Shown here piece by piece: positions 8,785-17,737 of a stretch of 64,000 nucleotides of DNA. Source of the DNA: Sphingobacterium micropteri. GTDB taxonomy: Bacteria; Bacteroidota; Bacteroidia; Sphingobacteriales; Sphingobacteriaceae. The DNA lies in the NCBI RefSeq assembly GCF_014692515.1, contig NZ_JACOIK010000008.1:62001-126000 (forward strand). The letters are read 5' to 3'. The translations under genes and the position numbers were made by a program. Under the pieces are notes generated by a model. The model was not told where the DNA came from, ran no database searches, and saw only the letters and a program-made list of their open reading frames with translations. Within the stretch, counting starts at the first letter, position 1, and each line of letters starts with the position of its first letter.

Positions 8785-10088
8785 GACGTCATCGCCTTAT
8801 TAAATCGCAGTAAGCGAAAGAGTAAACCACATCCAATGATAAAAAATACAGAAAGAAACAGCGCGGAGTAACGTATGTTGTGGGTGAACTGTTCTATCAA
8901 CCCAAAAGAAAATAACCCTAATACAATAGCTAATTTTTCGGTGATATCATAAAAGCTAAAAAAGGATGTCGTATCCTTGATGTTTTCGGGAAGGAATTTA
9001 GAATAGGTAGAACGGGAGAGCGATTGAATACCGCCCATTACTAATCCAACCAAACACGCTAAAACGTAAAATGCTGTTTCTGTTTTTATGAAGAATGCGG
9101 ATACACACACACCTATCCACACCAATACGACGACGATCAAAATCTTAATGTTACCGAACTTTGCAGAAAGCTTGGACATCAAAAAAGCACCGAATATAGC
9201 AACCAGCTGAATTAACAGTATGGTTATAATGAGTTTAGAGCTCTCGAGCTGAAGCTCTTTGGCACCAAATGCAGCCGCTACAATCATCACGGTTTGTACC
9301 CCGGCAGAATAAAAAAAGTAAGCGGGCAAAAACCGACGAATACGTTCCATCTTCTGTATACGGCGTAATACGATACGGTATTCTATAATAACCGTACGGA
9401 ACACTTTTTTGGAAGCCCGTATCACTGATTTTTGGTTGTTCGGAAGTGCAAAAAACGGAATGGTCGAAAAACCAGCCCACCATACACCGACCAACAAAAA
9501 GGATAACCGCGGTCCAAACGAGGCATCGATAATACCGAACCATTCTGGTTTTATAATAAACACCAAACAGATAAGCTGGAGGATAACGCAGCCTACGTAA
9601 CCATAAGCAAAACCTTGTGCACTCACGCTGTCCTGCTTATCTACCGTAGCTATTTCGGGTAAATAGGAATTGTTAAATAATACACCTCCAATATAACCCA
9701 TAGCGGCCAATCCGAACAATATCACGCTCATTTCTAATGTTTCTAGCCGAAAAAAGAAAAGCCCCATACAAGCTATCGCGCCAAAATAGGTAAAGAACAT
9801 CATCATGCTTTTCTTTTTTCCCTGCACATCGGCATAAGACGAAAGAAACGGCAATACAAAAGCCATGAAGAGATAAGAAAAAGCCAACGCAAAGTTAGAG
9901 AGAGCGGTATTAACGACCTCGAATCCGAAAAAACTGACAACATCTCCTTTTTCCGCCGTCTGCGTAATCGCCGTGTAATAAGCTGGAAAAATGGTCGATG
10001 TAATGACCAGATTATAAGCTGAGTTCGCCCAGTCAAACATCGACCAGGAGCGAATTAAGCGTTTGTTGTTTTTTTCAATAACACGCAT
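8781..10088 (-). CDS. UMF1 (Atg22-like) family MFS transporter
   Basis: The 435-residue protein has about 12 hydrophobic helices and the UMF1/Atg22-like N-terminus RSWSMFDWANSAYNLVI. It shares the four-base ATGA overlap with the downstream LutA-like gene. In yeast, Atg22 exports amino acids from the vacuole. The substrate of bacterial members is not established. The linkage to a LutA-like protein hints at an organic acid or a related metabolite, but that is inference only. The ATG start at 10088 lies directly before the conserved N-terminus. Confidence 0.85.
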   Translation of the reverse strand: MRVIEKNNKRLIRSWSMFDWANSAYNLVITSTIFPAYYTAITQTAEKGDVVSFFGFEVVNTALSNFALAFSYLFMAFVLPFLSSYADVQGKKKSMMMFFTYFGAIACMGLFFFRLETLEMSVILFGLAAMGYIGGVLFNNSYLPEIATVDKQDSVSAQGFAYGYVGCVILQLICLVFIIKPEWFGIIDASFGPRLSFLLVGVWWAGFSTIPFFALPNNQKSVIRASKKVFRTVIIEYRIVLRRIQKMERIRRFLPAYFFYSAGVQTVMIVAAAFGAKELQLESSKLIITILLIQLVAIFGAFLMSKLSAKFGNIKILIVVVLVWIGVCVSAFFIKTETAFYVLACLVGLVMGGIQSLSRSTYSKFLPENIKDTTSFFSFYDITEKLAIVLGLFSFGLIEQFTHNIRYSALFLSVFFIIGCGLLFRLLRFNKAMTS

Positions 10089-10122
10089 TTGTGAAGCGAA
10101 TATAACAGATTTTAATAATTCA

Positions 10123-11433
10123 TTAAAAATATTCCCAGATAAAAGTCATGATACGAGCGACTTCCTTACGCACCGGTTTCGCTGAACCCACGAAATTGTT
10201 ATGGAGAAAAGAAAATGCAAGATTTCGTCCGCTACGGGTCCGGATATATCCGCTTTGACAATGTACGCCTTTAAGGGTGCCTGTTTTTGCCCATACAAAG
10301 GGAACGCCACTATCCAGCCGATAAGTCGTTTTTAACGTGCCTTCTAAGCCTCCCGCAGCAAACAAATAATGAAGTGCATTTGCTTCGGGAATCTCTTGTG
10401 CTATGATCAACAAAAGTTCCACCAAACTCCTCGCCGTAACTTTATTATAAGGTGATAAACCGCTGCCATCATATAAGTCTATCTTATCTGTAAAAAAAGC
10501 ATAATGCGCAGCCTCCATATCTTTTCTTAACCGAGCGGTATGAAATTCACCATATCTATTCATCGCTGCAACCATCATCAACTGCTCCGCCAAAAAATTA
10601 TCACTAACCAACATCATCTCCCGTAGTACATCCCGTGTAGTAACAGAATATAAAGTATTCACTTCTGTGGGCTTAGGGTATTGAATTAATTCTACTTGTT
10701 TCTGTAGCGTATCCTGCAGAAGCTGTATAAAGAGCTCATCAGAATATTTAAACGGTTTCTGGTTTACGTAGTTATTCGGAATTCTTGCGTTATTGATCAA
10801 AAAGATGTTTTCCGCAAATTTTCGATGGATCCGGAAGTGGTCTGGCTCCGCGATGGTCTCGTCTGTAGCTACACAAAATTGAAAATGTACCGGAAAAACG
10901 GTCAATCTGTTCCGAATACGCCCAAAGGTCACGACATTGCCGTAAATAGGAAATGGGGTTATCTCTGGCTGATAGTATTCCTCATAATCTTCCATAGCCC
11001 ACCCCAGGCGATAAAAAGGCTCTTCTGTTGGTATGCCTCCTACGTAAAATAACTTTTTATCTGTAGCTTTTAAAAAATTATAGACTGTACCTGCATCCAA
11101 CTTCGGATGTAGAAAGGTGGGATCACCTGTTCCCCAGAATAACAAAGAATCCCCCTTTTCTATATACTGTAATGCAGGAATGGAATCTCCGATATTTTTA
11201 AGGGCTGTAAATAATGTGAATATTTTGGCATTGGATGCCGGCGTAAAATATTTATCTTCATTCAAGCCCATGAGGAATTGATGCTCCTCCACGTCATAAA
11301 GACTAAAGCCAAAGAAATGATTCTTTAATATAGGTGATTGCGCTAACGATCTTTGAATTAAACCTATATCTTGTGATCTTGCTTGATAAGCAGAAAGGAA
11401 TAAAACAAATATAGAAAACAGCAATTTATTCAT
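10123..11433 (-). CDS. dacB: D-alanyl-D-alanine carboxypeptidase/endopeptidase, PBP4 family (peptidase S13)
   Basis: The 436-residue protein starts with a signal peptide ending near YQARSQ and contains the three penicillin-binding motifs of the S13 family: SxxK in PASNAKIFT near residue 85, SxN in VSDNFLAEQ, and KTG in WAKTGTLKG. It should cleave D-Ala-D-Ala and peptidoglycan cross-links in the periplasm. It lacks the long domain II insert seen in E. coli PBP4, as do many Bacteroidota homologues. It lies downstream of the ThuA gene with a 20-base gap and is probably in the same transcript as aroB. Confidence 0.93.
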   Translation of the reverse strand: MNKLLFSIFVLFLSAYQARSQDIGLIQRSLAQSPILKNHFFGFSLYDVEEHQFLMGLNEDKYFTPASNAKIFTLFTALKNIGDSIPALQYIEKGDSLLFWGTGDPTFLHPKLDAGTVYNFLKATDKKLFYVGGIPTEEPFYRLGWAMEDYEEYYQPEITPFPIYGNVVTFGRIRNRLTVFPVHFQFCVATDETIAEPDHFRIHRKFAENIFLINNARIPNNYVNQKPFKYSDELFIQLLQDTLQKQVELIQYPKPTEVNTLYSVTTRDVLREMMLVSDNFLAEQLMMVAAMNRYGEFHTARLRKDMEAAHYAFFTDKIDLYDGSGLSPYNKVTARSLVELLLIIAQEIPEANALHYLFAAGGLEGTLKTTYRLDSGVPFVWAKTGTLKGVHCQSGYIRTRSGRNLAFSFLHNNFVGSAKPVRKEVARIMTFIWEYF

Positions 11434-11453
11434 AAACGAGAAGTCAACTATAC

Positions 11454-12167
11454 CTAATGCCTTAACACATACTTGATACCACCGATAATATGTTGTTGAA
11501 AAGGAATCTCGTCGAAAGACTCATCCGTATGTCCAAGCCCCGTATAGAATGTACGTCCACCGTCGAACTCCCGAAACCAGGCTATCGGATGAAATTTTCC
11601 CATCGTTCCGCCCTTGTAACTTTGCTCATCGAGGGTCATCAGAATATGTAATCCAGGCTGTATATCTCTAAAATCATACCATTCATCTTTATGCCACCAA
11701 ACCTCTTGTAGGTGTTTCGTTGCCAAGTGTGTACGATCAACAACATCTATTTTAGCTTCTTGCACCGGCGGATGTTGCGTAAAATACCCCCCTACCAGTT
11801 CGCCGTACCAAGGCCACTCAAACTCCGTATCAGATGCGGCATGTATACCGACAAATCCATTGCCCGAGCGTATGAATTGCTGAAATGCAGCTTTTTGCTC
11901 GTCATTAAATATATTTCCGGTGGTGCTTAAGAAAATGACAGCACCGAATTGGCTTAAACTATCCGCACAAAAATAGCGGGCATCTTCGGTATGTACGGCT
12001 GCGATATCTTCCGATTGCAGTATTCTTTTTACCGTTTCGACCCCTTTGGGAATACTTTTATGCCTAAAGCCTGTTGTTTTGGTAAAGACCAATACCCGTT
12101 CCTGACTATAGGCCGTAAATATCTGGCCGAAGAAGAGCAGGTTTATAAAGAGTAAAAGATGTTTCAT
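11454..12167 (-). CDS. ThuA domain-containing exported protein
   Basis: The 237-residue protein has a signal peptide (MKHLLLFINLLFFGQIFTAYSQ, cleaved after about residue 21). The mature part is a ThuA-like, class I glutamine amidotransferase-related domain, with ERVLVFTKTTGFRHKSIPKG, GFVGIHAASDTE and RTFYTGLGHTDESF. ThuA proteins are linked to trehalose and sugar-derivative metabolism and are frequent in Bacteroidota, often with a periplasmic location. The start codon overlaps the aroB stop by one base (TAATG), so translation is coupled. The specific substrate is unknown, and the pairing with aroB may be chance. Confidence 0.85.
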   Translation of the reverse strand: MKHLLLFINLLFFGQIFTAYSQERVLVFTKTTGFRHKSIPKGVETVKRILQSEDIAAVHTEDARYFCADSLSQFGAVIFLSTTGNIFNDEQKAAFQQFIRSGNGFVGIHAASDTEFEWPWYGELVGGYFTQHPPVQEAKIDVVDRTHLATKHLQEVWWHKDEWYDFRDIQPGLHILMTLDEQSYKGGTMGKFHPIAWFREFDGGRTFYTGLGHTDESFDEIPFQQHIIGGIKYVLRH

Positions 12168-13237
12168 TATGTATTTTTATTTCTGTAAAAATCTAAACTT
12201 TCCGTAATCAGCTCTTCTTTTACATACCTATCGTAATCGCATTTTCCGATTTCAGCCAGTAAAGCAAATCCCAGTTTTTTTCCGTCGTTCTTTTTATCAT
12301 TTTGCATCAAGGCTATAAGTTCCGGATATATTTCTTCCGAAAAGTCGTACCGTACGAAACGGTTATCGAATGCAGCCATTATTTCCGATAGATCCGTTGT
12401 GGAAAGGCCATTTATTTTATGCGCAATATAAGCTTCACAAATCATGCCCAATGCAATAGCTTCGCCGTGTAACAGCGGATCGGCGTCGTGTATCAAAGAA
12501 TACCCTTCCACAGCATGTCCGATGGTGTGGCCGAAGTTTAAGATTTTTCGAAGGCCCTTTTCGGTTGGATCTTGTGTAATTACGTCATTTTTTATTTCCA
12601 CGGAACGAAAAACAATGTCATCTAAACCATCACTATTCAAATCAACATCTTTCGTTCTGAAGAACAACTCCTTATCGTAAATTAAACCATGTTTAATAAC
12701 CTCTGCAAAACCCGAGCGCATTTGACGCTCATCCAACGTATCTAGAAACTGTCCGCTGATAAAAACTGCTTGGGGCTGCGTAAATGTACCAATGATATTT
12801 TTTACGTTGTCTAGATCTATCCCCGTTTTTCCGCCCACCGAGGCGTCGACCTGTGATAGTAAGGTTGTCGGAATCTGAATAAAATCAATACCTCTTTTGT
12901 AAGTAGAGGCTGCAAACCCTCCCATATCCGTCACTACTCCACCACCTAAATTGATCATTAATGCTTTTCGATCAGCACCAAAATCGAGCATGGTTTTCCA
13001 AACACCAATACAGAAATCAATATTTTTGTTTTCTTCTCCCGGATCGACTTCAATAATATCGTAATCCGTTATCTCGGAAAGAGCGGATTGTAATATCGGT
13101 AAACAATGATCATTGGTATTTCTATCCACCAACACCAAAATTTGGGAATAGTTGCGTGAAGTAATAAATGTGGCTAAAGATTCGAGATTGTTTTCGAAGA
13201 ATACCGTATAACCAAGACTGGCGATCTGTTTTGTCAT
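12167..13237 (-). CDS. aroB: 3-dehydroquinate synthase
   Basis: The 356-residue protein has the NAD-binding motif NLGGGVVTDMGGFAAS, the family segment FIQIPTTLLSQVDASVGGKTG, and the metal-binding residues in GFAEVIKHGLIYD, FGHTIGHAVEG and LHGEAIALGM. It converts DAHP to 3-dehydroquinate in the shikimate pathway, in the cytoplasm. Length is as expected. It is followed at a one-base overlap by the ThuA gene, and an S4-domain gene lies 33 bases upstream on the same strand. No other aro gene is nearby. Confidence 0.96.
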   Translation of the reverse strand: MTKQIASLGYTVFFENNLESLATFITSRNYSQILVLVDRNTNDHCLPILQSALSEITDYDIIEVDPGEENKNIDFCIGVWKTMLDFGADRKALMINLGGGVVTDMGGFAASTYKRGIDFIQIPTTLLSQVDASVGGKTGIDLDNVKNIIGTFTQPQAVFISGQFLDTLDERQMRSGFAEVIKHGLIYDKELFFRTKDVDLNSDGLDDIVFRSVEIKNDVITQDPTEKGLRKILNFGHTIGHAVEGYSLIHDADPLLHGEAIALGMICEAYIAHKINGLSTTDLSEIMAAFDNRFVRYDFSEEIYPELIALMQNDKKNDGKKLGFALLAEIGKCDYDRYVKEELITESLDFYRNKNT

Positions 13238-13270
13238 GTATTGCGCTGTTTGAAATATGAAAGCACTAAA

Positions 13271-13477
13271 TTACACAATTTTTACTTGCTGTCCATCAAA
13301 TTCAATGATGTCTCCTACTTTTACTTTTAATCTTTTTCTAAAATCTACCTGACCGTTATATTTAACCAATCCTTCTTCCACGACAAACTGTGCCATCGCA
13401 CCATGTTCGACCCAATTCATGGCTTTTAATAGCTGGATTAACTGAATATACTCTCCCTTTAATGAAAATGTTTGCAT
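13271..13477 (-). CDS. Small S4-domain RNA-binding protein (YbcJ/YaaA-like)
   Basis: The 68-residue protein is almost entirely one S4 fold: FSLKGEYIQLIQLLKAM, then GMVEEGL-like FVVEEGLVKYNGQVDFR and KVKVGDIIEFDGQQVKI. The pattern matches the COG2501 family of small S4 proteins thought to bind structured RNA, perhaps on the ribosome. It lies just upstream of aroB on the same strand. The ATG at 13477 is the only sensible start. The RNA target is unknown. Confidence 0.85.
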   Translation of the reverse strand: MQTFSLKGEYIQLIQLLKAMNWVEHGAMAQFVVEEGLVKYNGQVDFRKRLKVKVGDIIEFDGQQVKIV

Positions 13478-13655
13478 AATGCTTCTCTATTATTATTTTA
13501 TGTTTTGTAAAGATACGGGATCGCAAATCAAGTGATCAATAATATCCGTAAAAAAAAGGATAATTCCTGTTAAACATAAAAGGCTTATCGGCTACCGAAA
13601 AGATATAAAGAGATGAAAATAAATATTTAATTTTGACCGTTATTATTTTACACGT

Positions 13656-14843
13656 ATGATATCTGTGCATCATTTGGCTAAACTGGATTTTAACAACACG
13701 GAAATTGCTTTTCGAAATAAATCCGATGAAGATTTGGAAAAAGCATACTGGCTTTTTAAAATAGTAGCCAGCAATACCCTTATCAAAATTGGCACGCCTC
13801 TTACAAACTTTGCTTTAAAAATTGGGTTACCCATCCAAGGTATTATTCGCAACACAATCTACAAACAGTTTTGTGGGGGAGAATCCATCGAGGGGTGTGA
13901 GCCCGCTATTGCCGAACTCGGGCAAGCCAAGGTAACTACCATCTTGGATTACTCGGTAGAAGGAGAAGAATCGGAAGAGAGCTTTAACCACACTTGTGCG
14001 GAAATTTTACGTACGGTAGCTTATGCACAAAAAAATAAACTTATATCATTTTGTGTTTTCAAACCTACAGGTTTGGGAAGATTTGATCTATTTGCCAAAG
14101 TGGATGCAAAACAGCCACTTTCTGATCAGGAGAAAATGGAGTTTGCACGCGTTTATGAGCGTATAGATGCTATTTGCGGCGCTTGTTATAAAGCGGATAT
14201 ACGGGTGTTGATAGACGCCGAGCATTCTTGGATACAAGATACTATCGATGACTTTGCCCGGGAAATGATGGAGAAATACAATAAAGAGCGTGTCATCGTA
14301 TATAACACATATCAATTGTACCGCCATGATAAATTCGCCTCCCTACAGGCTGATTTCGCGTATGCGCAGACCCAAAACTTTTATTTGGGTGCCAAAATTG
14401 TACGAGGTGCTTATATGGAAATAGAACGCGATCGTGCGGCCGAACATGGCTACCGTTCCCCTATCCAACCCAATAAAGAAGCAAGCGATCGGGATTACAA
14501 TGAATCGATCCGGTTTTGTCTAAACCATATTAACCGTATCGGCTTGATGGCCGGCACGCATAATGAAGAGAGCGCTAGATTGTTGACAGACGAAATGGCC
14601 TTACGCAGCATCTCTCCGGCCAACGATCATATTTTCTTCGCTCAATTATTAGGTATGTCTGATAATTTATCATTCAATTTAGCGGACGCCGGCTTTCACG
14701 TCGCTAAATATATGCCTTACGGGCCAGTAAAAGCCGTTATGCCTTATTTATTCCGTCGTGCACAGGAAAATACTTCCGTAGGTGGTCAAACAAGCCGCGA
14801 ATTAAGTCTAATAGTAAAAGAGAAAGCGAGAAGAAAATCGTAA
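13656..14843 (+). CDS. Proline dehydrogenase family protein
   Basis: The 395-residue protein matches the monofunctional PRODH family of Bacteroidota, with a TIM barrel holding FAD. Recognisable segments include VLIDAEHSWIQD, YNTYQLYRHD, GAKIVRGAYMEIERDRA, AGTHNEESARLL, FAQLLGMSD and KYMPYGPVKAVMPYLFRRAQEN. It oxidises proline to pyrroline-5-carboxylate, passing electrons to the quinone pool. There is no P5C dehydrogenase domain, unlike PutA. The ATG start at 13656 follows an AT-rich leader. A HAD phosphatase gene begins 9 bases after the stop, so the two probably form an operon. Confidence 0.92.
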   Translation: MISVHHLAKLDFNNTEIAFRNKSDEDLEKAYWLFKIVASNTLIKIGTPLTNFALKIGLPIQGIIRNTIYKQFCGGESIEGCEPAIAELGQAKVTTILDYSVEGEESEESFNHTCAEILRTVAYAQKNKLISFCVFKPTGLGRFDLFAKVDAKQPLSDQEKMEFARVYERIDAICGACYKADIRVLIDAEHSWIQDTIDDFAREMMEKYNKERVIVYNTYQLYRHDKFASLQADFAYAQTQNFYLGAKIVRGAYMEIERDRAAEHGYRSPIQPNKEASDRDYNESIRFCLNHINRIGLMAGTHNEESARLLTDEMALRSISPANDHIFFAQLLGMSDNLSFNLADAGFHVAKYMPYGPVKAVMPYLFRRAQENTSVGGQTSRELSLIVKEKARRKS

Positions 14844-14852
14844 TTTTGCGGC

Positions 14853-15464
14853 ATGAATGCTGAATCACAGAAAAAATTTAACATCTTACAGGAAAAATCC
14901 AAACCATTTAAAGCGTTATTATACGATGTAGACGGCACACTTGCCGATAACATGCCGGCGCATAAAGCTGCTTATGTAGCTGCCGCTGCAACTTACGGAA
15001 TTGAGCTGGATGACCATATTGTGGAGGAACTGGCAGGCTGGCCAACGGTAGACGTTGCAGCAGAAATTGGTAAACGATACCAACGGGATATAGATACTTT
15101 AGATTTTGCCCGGACAAAATCCCGCATTTTCATGGAGCAGTTTATCCGCCAGACTAAACCACTAGACTACGTGCTACAACATCTTCTGGAAAACGTAGGA
15201 AAAAAGAAAATTGGACTTGTTTCAGGTGGGTCACGTTCTACCTTAAACGTTACTTTGGAGGTTATCAACGTAACCGGAAAATTCGAAACATTGGTATGTG
15301 CAGGCGACACACCAGAAGGAAAACCTTCCCCGCAACCTTTCCTTTTAGCCGCTGAACAACTTGATGTTGCTCCTGCGGATTGTCTTGTTTTTGAGGACGG
15401 TGATCCAGGCGTTCAAGGAGCGATTGCTGCAGGTATGAGCTGGGTACGTGTCGACAAAATATAA
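14853..15464 (+). CDS. HAD family hydrolase (beta-phosphoglucomutase-like)
   Basis: The 203-residue protein has HAD motif I LLYDVDGTLADNMPAH with the nucleophile Asp in DVDGT, motif II GLVSGGSR, motif III Lys in GKPSPQPFLLAAEQL, and motif IV FEDGDPGVQGAIAAGM. The helical cap between motifs I and II is of the C1 type seen in beta-phosphoglucomutases and small phosphatases. It should act on a phosphorylated sugar or nucleotide. It follows the proline dehydrogenase gene by 9 bases. A specific substrate cannot be assigned. Confidence 0.9.
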   Translation: MNAESQKKFNILQEKSKPFKALLYDVDGTLADNMPAHKAAYVAAAATYGIELDDHIVEELAGWPTVDVAAEIGKRYQRDIDTLDFARTKSRIFMEQFIRQTKPLDYVLQHLLENVGKKKIGLVSGGSRSTLNVTLEVINVTGKFETLVCAGDTPEGKPSPQPFLLAAEQLDVAPADCLVFEDGDPGVQGAIAAGMSWVRVDKI

Positions 15465-15488
15465 TATACGTCTTCCTTCGTATTCGTA

Positions 15489-16796
15489 CTAGAAGCTCGT
15501 CATTATACGTATTCCACCGTTTGTGTAATTCATGTCGGCACGCTTAAATTGGCCTACAGGGAATTTCACAAACGGTTCAATCGAAACTTTCATCGTTTTA
15601 CCCATATTAACTTTTCGGCCGACCGAAAAGTTGACAAACCCACCAAAACCATTGGTGTTTATATTTTCATCGCTACTTATTTGGGTTGTTTCAATAGTCG
15701 TCACCGGATTTTCAGCGGGCTTCTCCGAATCGGAGGCACTGGAATAGGTCGGTATACCAGCGGATTCTTCATAATGATCAAAACGCTCCTGAGACAGCAC
15801 CGCCGCATAAGAAACGCCGCCTGTGGCATAAAACTCTTTTGTGAGATTATAGCGTATATCTAGCGGAATATCCAACGTCTGTACCTTTCCGGTTACGGCA
15901 TTCAAATTCGGAATAAAAAAATTGTTGGTTCGAAGGGAAGCAGCCTCTTTAGAGATTAGCTTATCCGTATTTTTTATAGCTGCTGCTGCTTGTTTCTTCT
16001 CTTCTCCTATTTCCTGTACATGTGATTTCAACATACCAACTTCATATTGGTTAAACGAAGCCCCTGTACGAATAGCGATCTTATCATTAAATCTATAGGC
16101 AAAAACCAGTCCGCCGCCAAGATCGAAACTTCGGTCTGTAGTTGATGGACTCACAAAGGCTCCTATTTCAAATCGATCGGTAAGACGCAATTTCTTAGGC
16201 GATAAATGACGGGCAGCTTCGCTTTGATAAGCAAAGTTTGGATCTATTTGCTCTCCAGCTATTAAATCATCGTTCCAGGGCAATGCCACAGGCGGTTTGC
16301 CCTCCTCCGCGACGGACAGCAAGATAGGTTTTTCCATTTTCGCGGTCAGCATAGGCTTGCTCGTCAAATGTACCACATGAAGGGGCGAAAAGTCTATTTT
16401 ATCCAATGTCACCCTATTTCGCATACTTTCCCTTATCTTATCAGCTGGCACGTTAATCGAAGCTAAGCGTTCCGATCCTGGTGCTGTTATAGGTTTGTCT
16501 GTCGTTTCCTCAACAGGCATTGGAATGATAGGTAAAGGTTGTTTGTCTTCTTGCCTCGTTTCAACGACCTCTCTAGATTTGGTAGAATCTGTCCAATCAT
16601 GAAGAAACAAGAACGTAAATCCTGCCAACGCCATAACCGCTGCTGCCACCCAAGGTAGCGCGAAATATCTTACCTTCCGAGTGGGCTCATATTTAGCTTT
16701 ATAGGCTTCCCAAGCCCCCTCTTTATAAGGAAGTTCCTCTACATTTTTAAGCCCTTCTTTGATGAGCTCGATAAGTTCCTTATTACGATCTTTCAT
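15489..16796 (-). CDS. Membrane-anchored protein with C-terminal outer-membrane beta-barrel-like domain, next to an ECF sigma factor
   Basis: The 435-residue protein has three parts. Residues 1-44 are a charged, likely cytoplasmic segment (KELIELIKEGLKNVEELP, then WEAYKAKYEP). Residues 45-65 are one hydrophobic helix (FALPWVAAAVMALAGFTFLFL). Residues 70-200 form a Pro/Thr-rich linker, and residues 205-435 have alternating beta strands ending MRIMTSF, like PF13568-type barrels. The gene starts 14 bases after the stop of the sigma factor gene, so it is likely co-transcribed, and the N-terminal segment is placed as an anti-sigma domain would be. How one chain could hold both an inner-membrane helix and a barrel is unclear. 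Confidence 0.75.
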   Translation of the reverse strand: MKDRNKELIELIKEGLKNVEELPYKEGAWEAYKAKYEPTRKVRYFALPWVAAAVMALAGFTFLFLHDWTDSTKSREVVETRQEDKQPLPIIPMPVEETTDKPITAPGSERLASINVPADKIRESMRNRVTLDKIDFSPLHVVHLTSKPMLTAKMEKPILLSVAEEGKPPVALPWNDDLIAGEQIDPNFAYQSEAARHLSPKKLRLTDRFEIGAFVSPSTTDRSFDLGGGLVFAYRFNDKIAIRTGASFNQYEVGMLKSHVQEIGEEKKQAAAAIKNTDKLISKEAASLRTNNFFIPNLNAVTGKVQTLDIPLDIRYNLTKEFYATGGVSYAAVLSQERFDHYEESAGIPTYSSASDSEKPAENPVTTIETTQISSDENINTNGFGGFVNFSVGRKVNMGKTMKVSIEPFVKFPVGQFKRADMNYTNGGIRIMTSF

Positions 16797-16810
16797 GTTT
16801 CCCTTCGCAT

Positions 16811-17422
16811 TTATGAATGTATATTGTGCGAAACACTAAATTCTTCCATATATAATTTTCGTAGACGCTGTTTAGCGCGTGTTAAATATGTTCTTGATGT
16901 GCTTTCTGGAATGTGGAGCATGGCTCCTATCTCTTCGTGCGAGTATCCTTCAATTTCGAATAGATTAAAAATAGAACGTTGGATATCGGGTAGCCGTGTC
17001 AGCAATTTCATAATATCCTCTACACCTAATCTGTCCGTCATCACCACCGTGTGCGATTTCATCTCTTCGTCTGAGGTATCTTCCAAAAAGCTGGTCGGTT
17101 TTCGTGTGCGCAGTAAATCTATGGATGTATTCACCGCGATACGGGCCAACCAAGAACGAAATGTTTTTTCCAATGCTTCCTCCTCGGCATGCATTTCGAA
17201 AGATCCAATCTTTCTAAAAACTTTTACAAAACTTTCGTTAACGGCCTCTTCTGCCTCCATTTCTACCGTAATGTAACGAAGTACTACGGCCATGACATAT
17301 CCATAATATTTTTTGTAAACAAACGATTTTCCGCGCTCACTTTCATCCACAACGCAATCTTCCAAAGCCTCTCGTAAGGTCAATGGTCTCGCCTTCTTCC
17401 AATATTGCTGAACAACTTTCAC
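16811..17422 (-). CDS. ECF-type RNA polymerase sigma factor
   Basis: The 203-residue protein has sigma region 2 (FVYKKYYGYVMAVVLRYI, then EEAVNESFVKVFRKIGSFE) and region 4 with its helix-turn-helix (LPDIQRSIFNLFEIEGYS, then HEEIGAMLHIPESTSRTY). It should direct RNA polymerase to a small stress or envelope regulon. The start is a GTG at 17422: the codon just before is an in-frame TAA, and no usable ATG lies before region 2, so GTG is effectively forced. The next gene downstream may be its anti-sigma partner. The regulon is not visible here. Confidence 0.92.
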   Translation of the reverse strand: MKVVQQYWKKARPLTLREALEDCVVDESERGKSFVYKKYYGYVMAVVLRYITVEMEAEEAVNESFVKVFRKIGSFEMHAEEEALEKTFRSWLARIAVNTSIDLLRTRKPTSFLEDTSDEEMKSHTVVMTDRLGVEDIMKLLTRLPDIQRSIFNLFEIEGYSHEEIGAMLHIPESTSRTYLTRAKQRLRKLYMEEFSVSHNIHS

Positions 17423-17737
17423 TTAAAACCGTCTGTTCGGGTATGCCAATTTAACGAATTAATTCTCATTTACCAGAACAGCGCCCTAACATTCTGCCAT
17501 ATACCTTTATTTTTTAACTAAACGTACCATCATTTCCAAATGCTACACCCTTATCAAAAATGATTCATCTTATAAAAAAATAATTCATATGCAAAATAAT
17601 CTGTTTTTTAAAGGCCATATGGAATATCCAGATTATGATTCGTTCCGGTGTTTAACAATCGTGGATATTTCGCATCACAATGCTTGTAAAAATCAAGGAA
17701 ATACCTTAACTTGCTATATAATATAAAACTTAGAGTT
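17423..17737. other. Intergenic region between the sigma factor and universal stress genes
   Basis: This 315-base divergent region is AT rich and must hold promoters for both genes. CCATATGG forms a short perfect palindrome near 17624, and ATTCATATG occurs close by. TTAACTTG before 17715 is a weak match to the -7 pattern for the rightward gene. No coding potential or RNA gene was recognised. Confidence 0.5.

Noticed and set aside
16824..17276. Plus-strand frame opposite the sigma factor
   Set aside because: The sigma factor has clear region 2 and region 4 motifs; the opposite frame has none.
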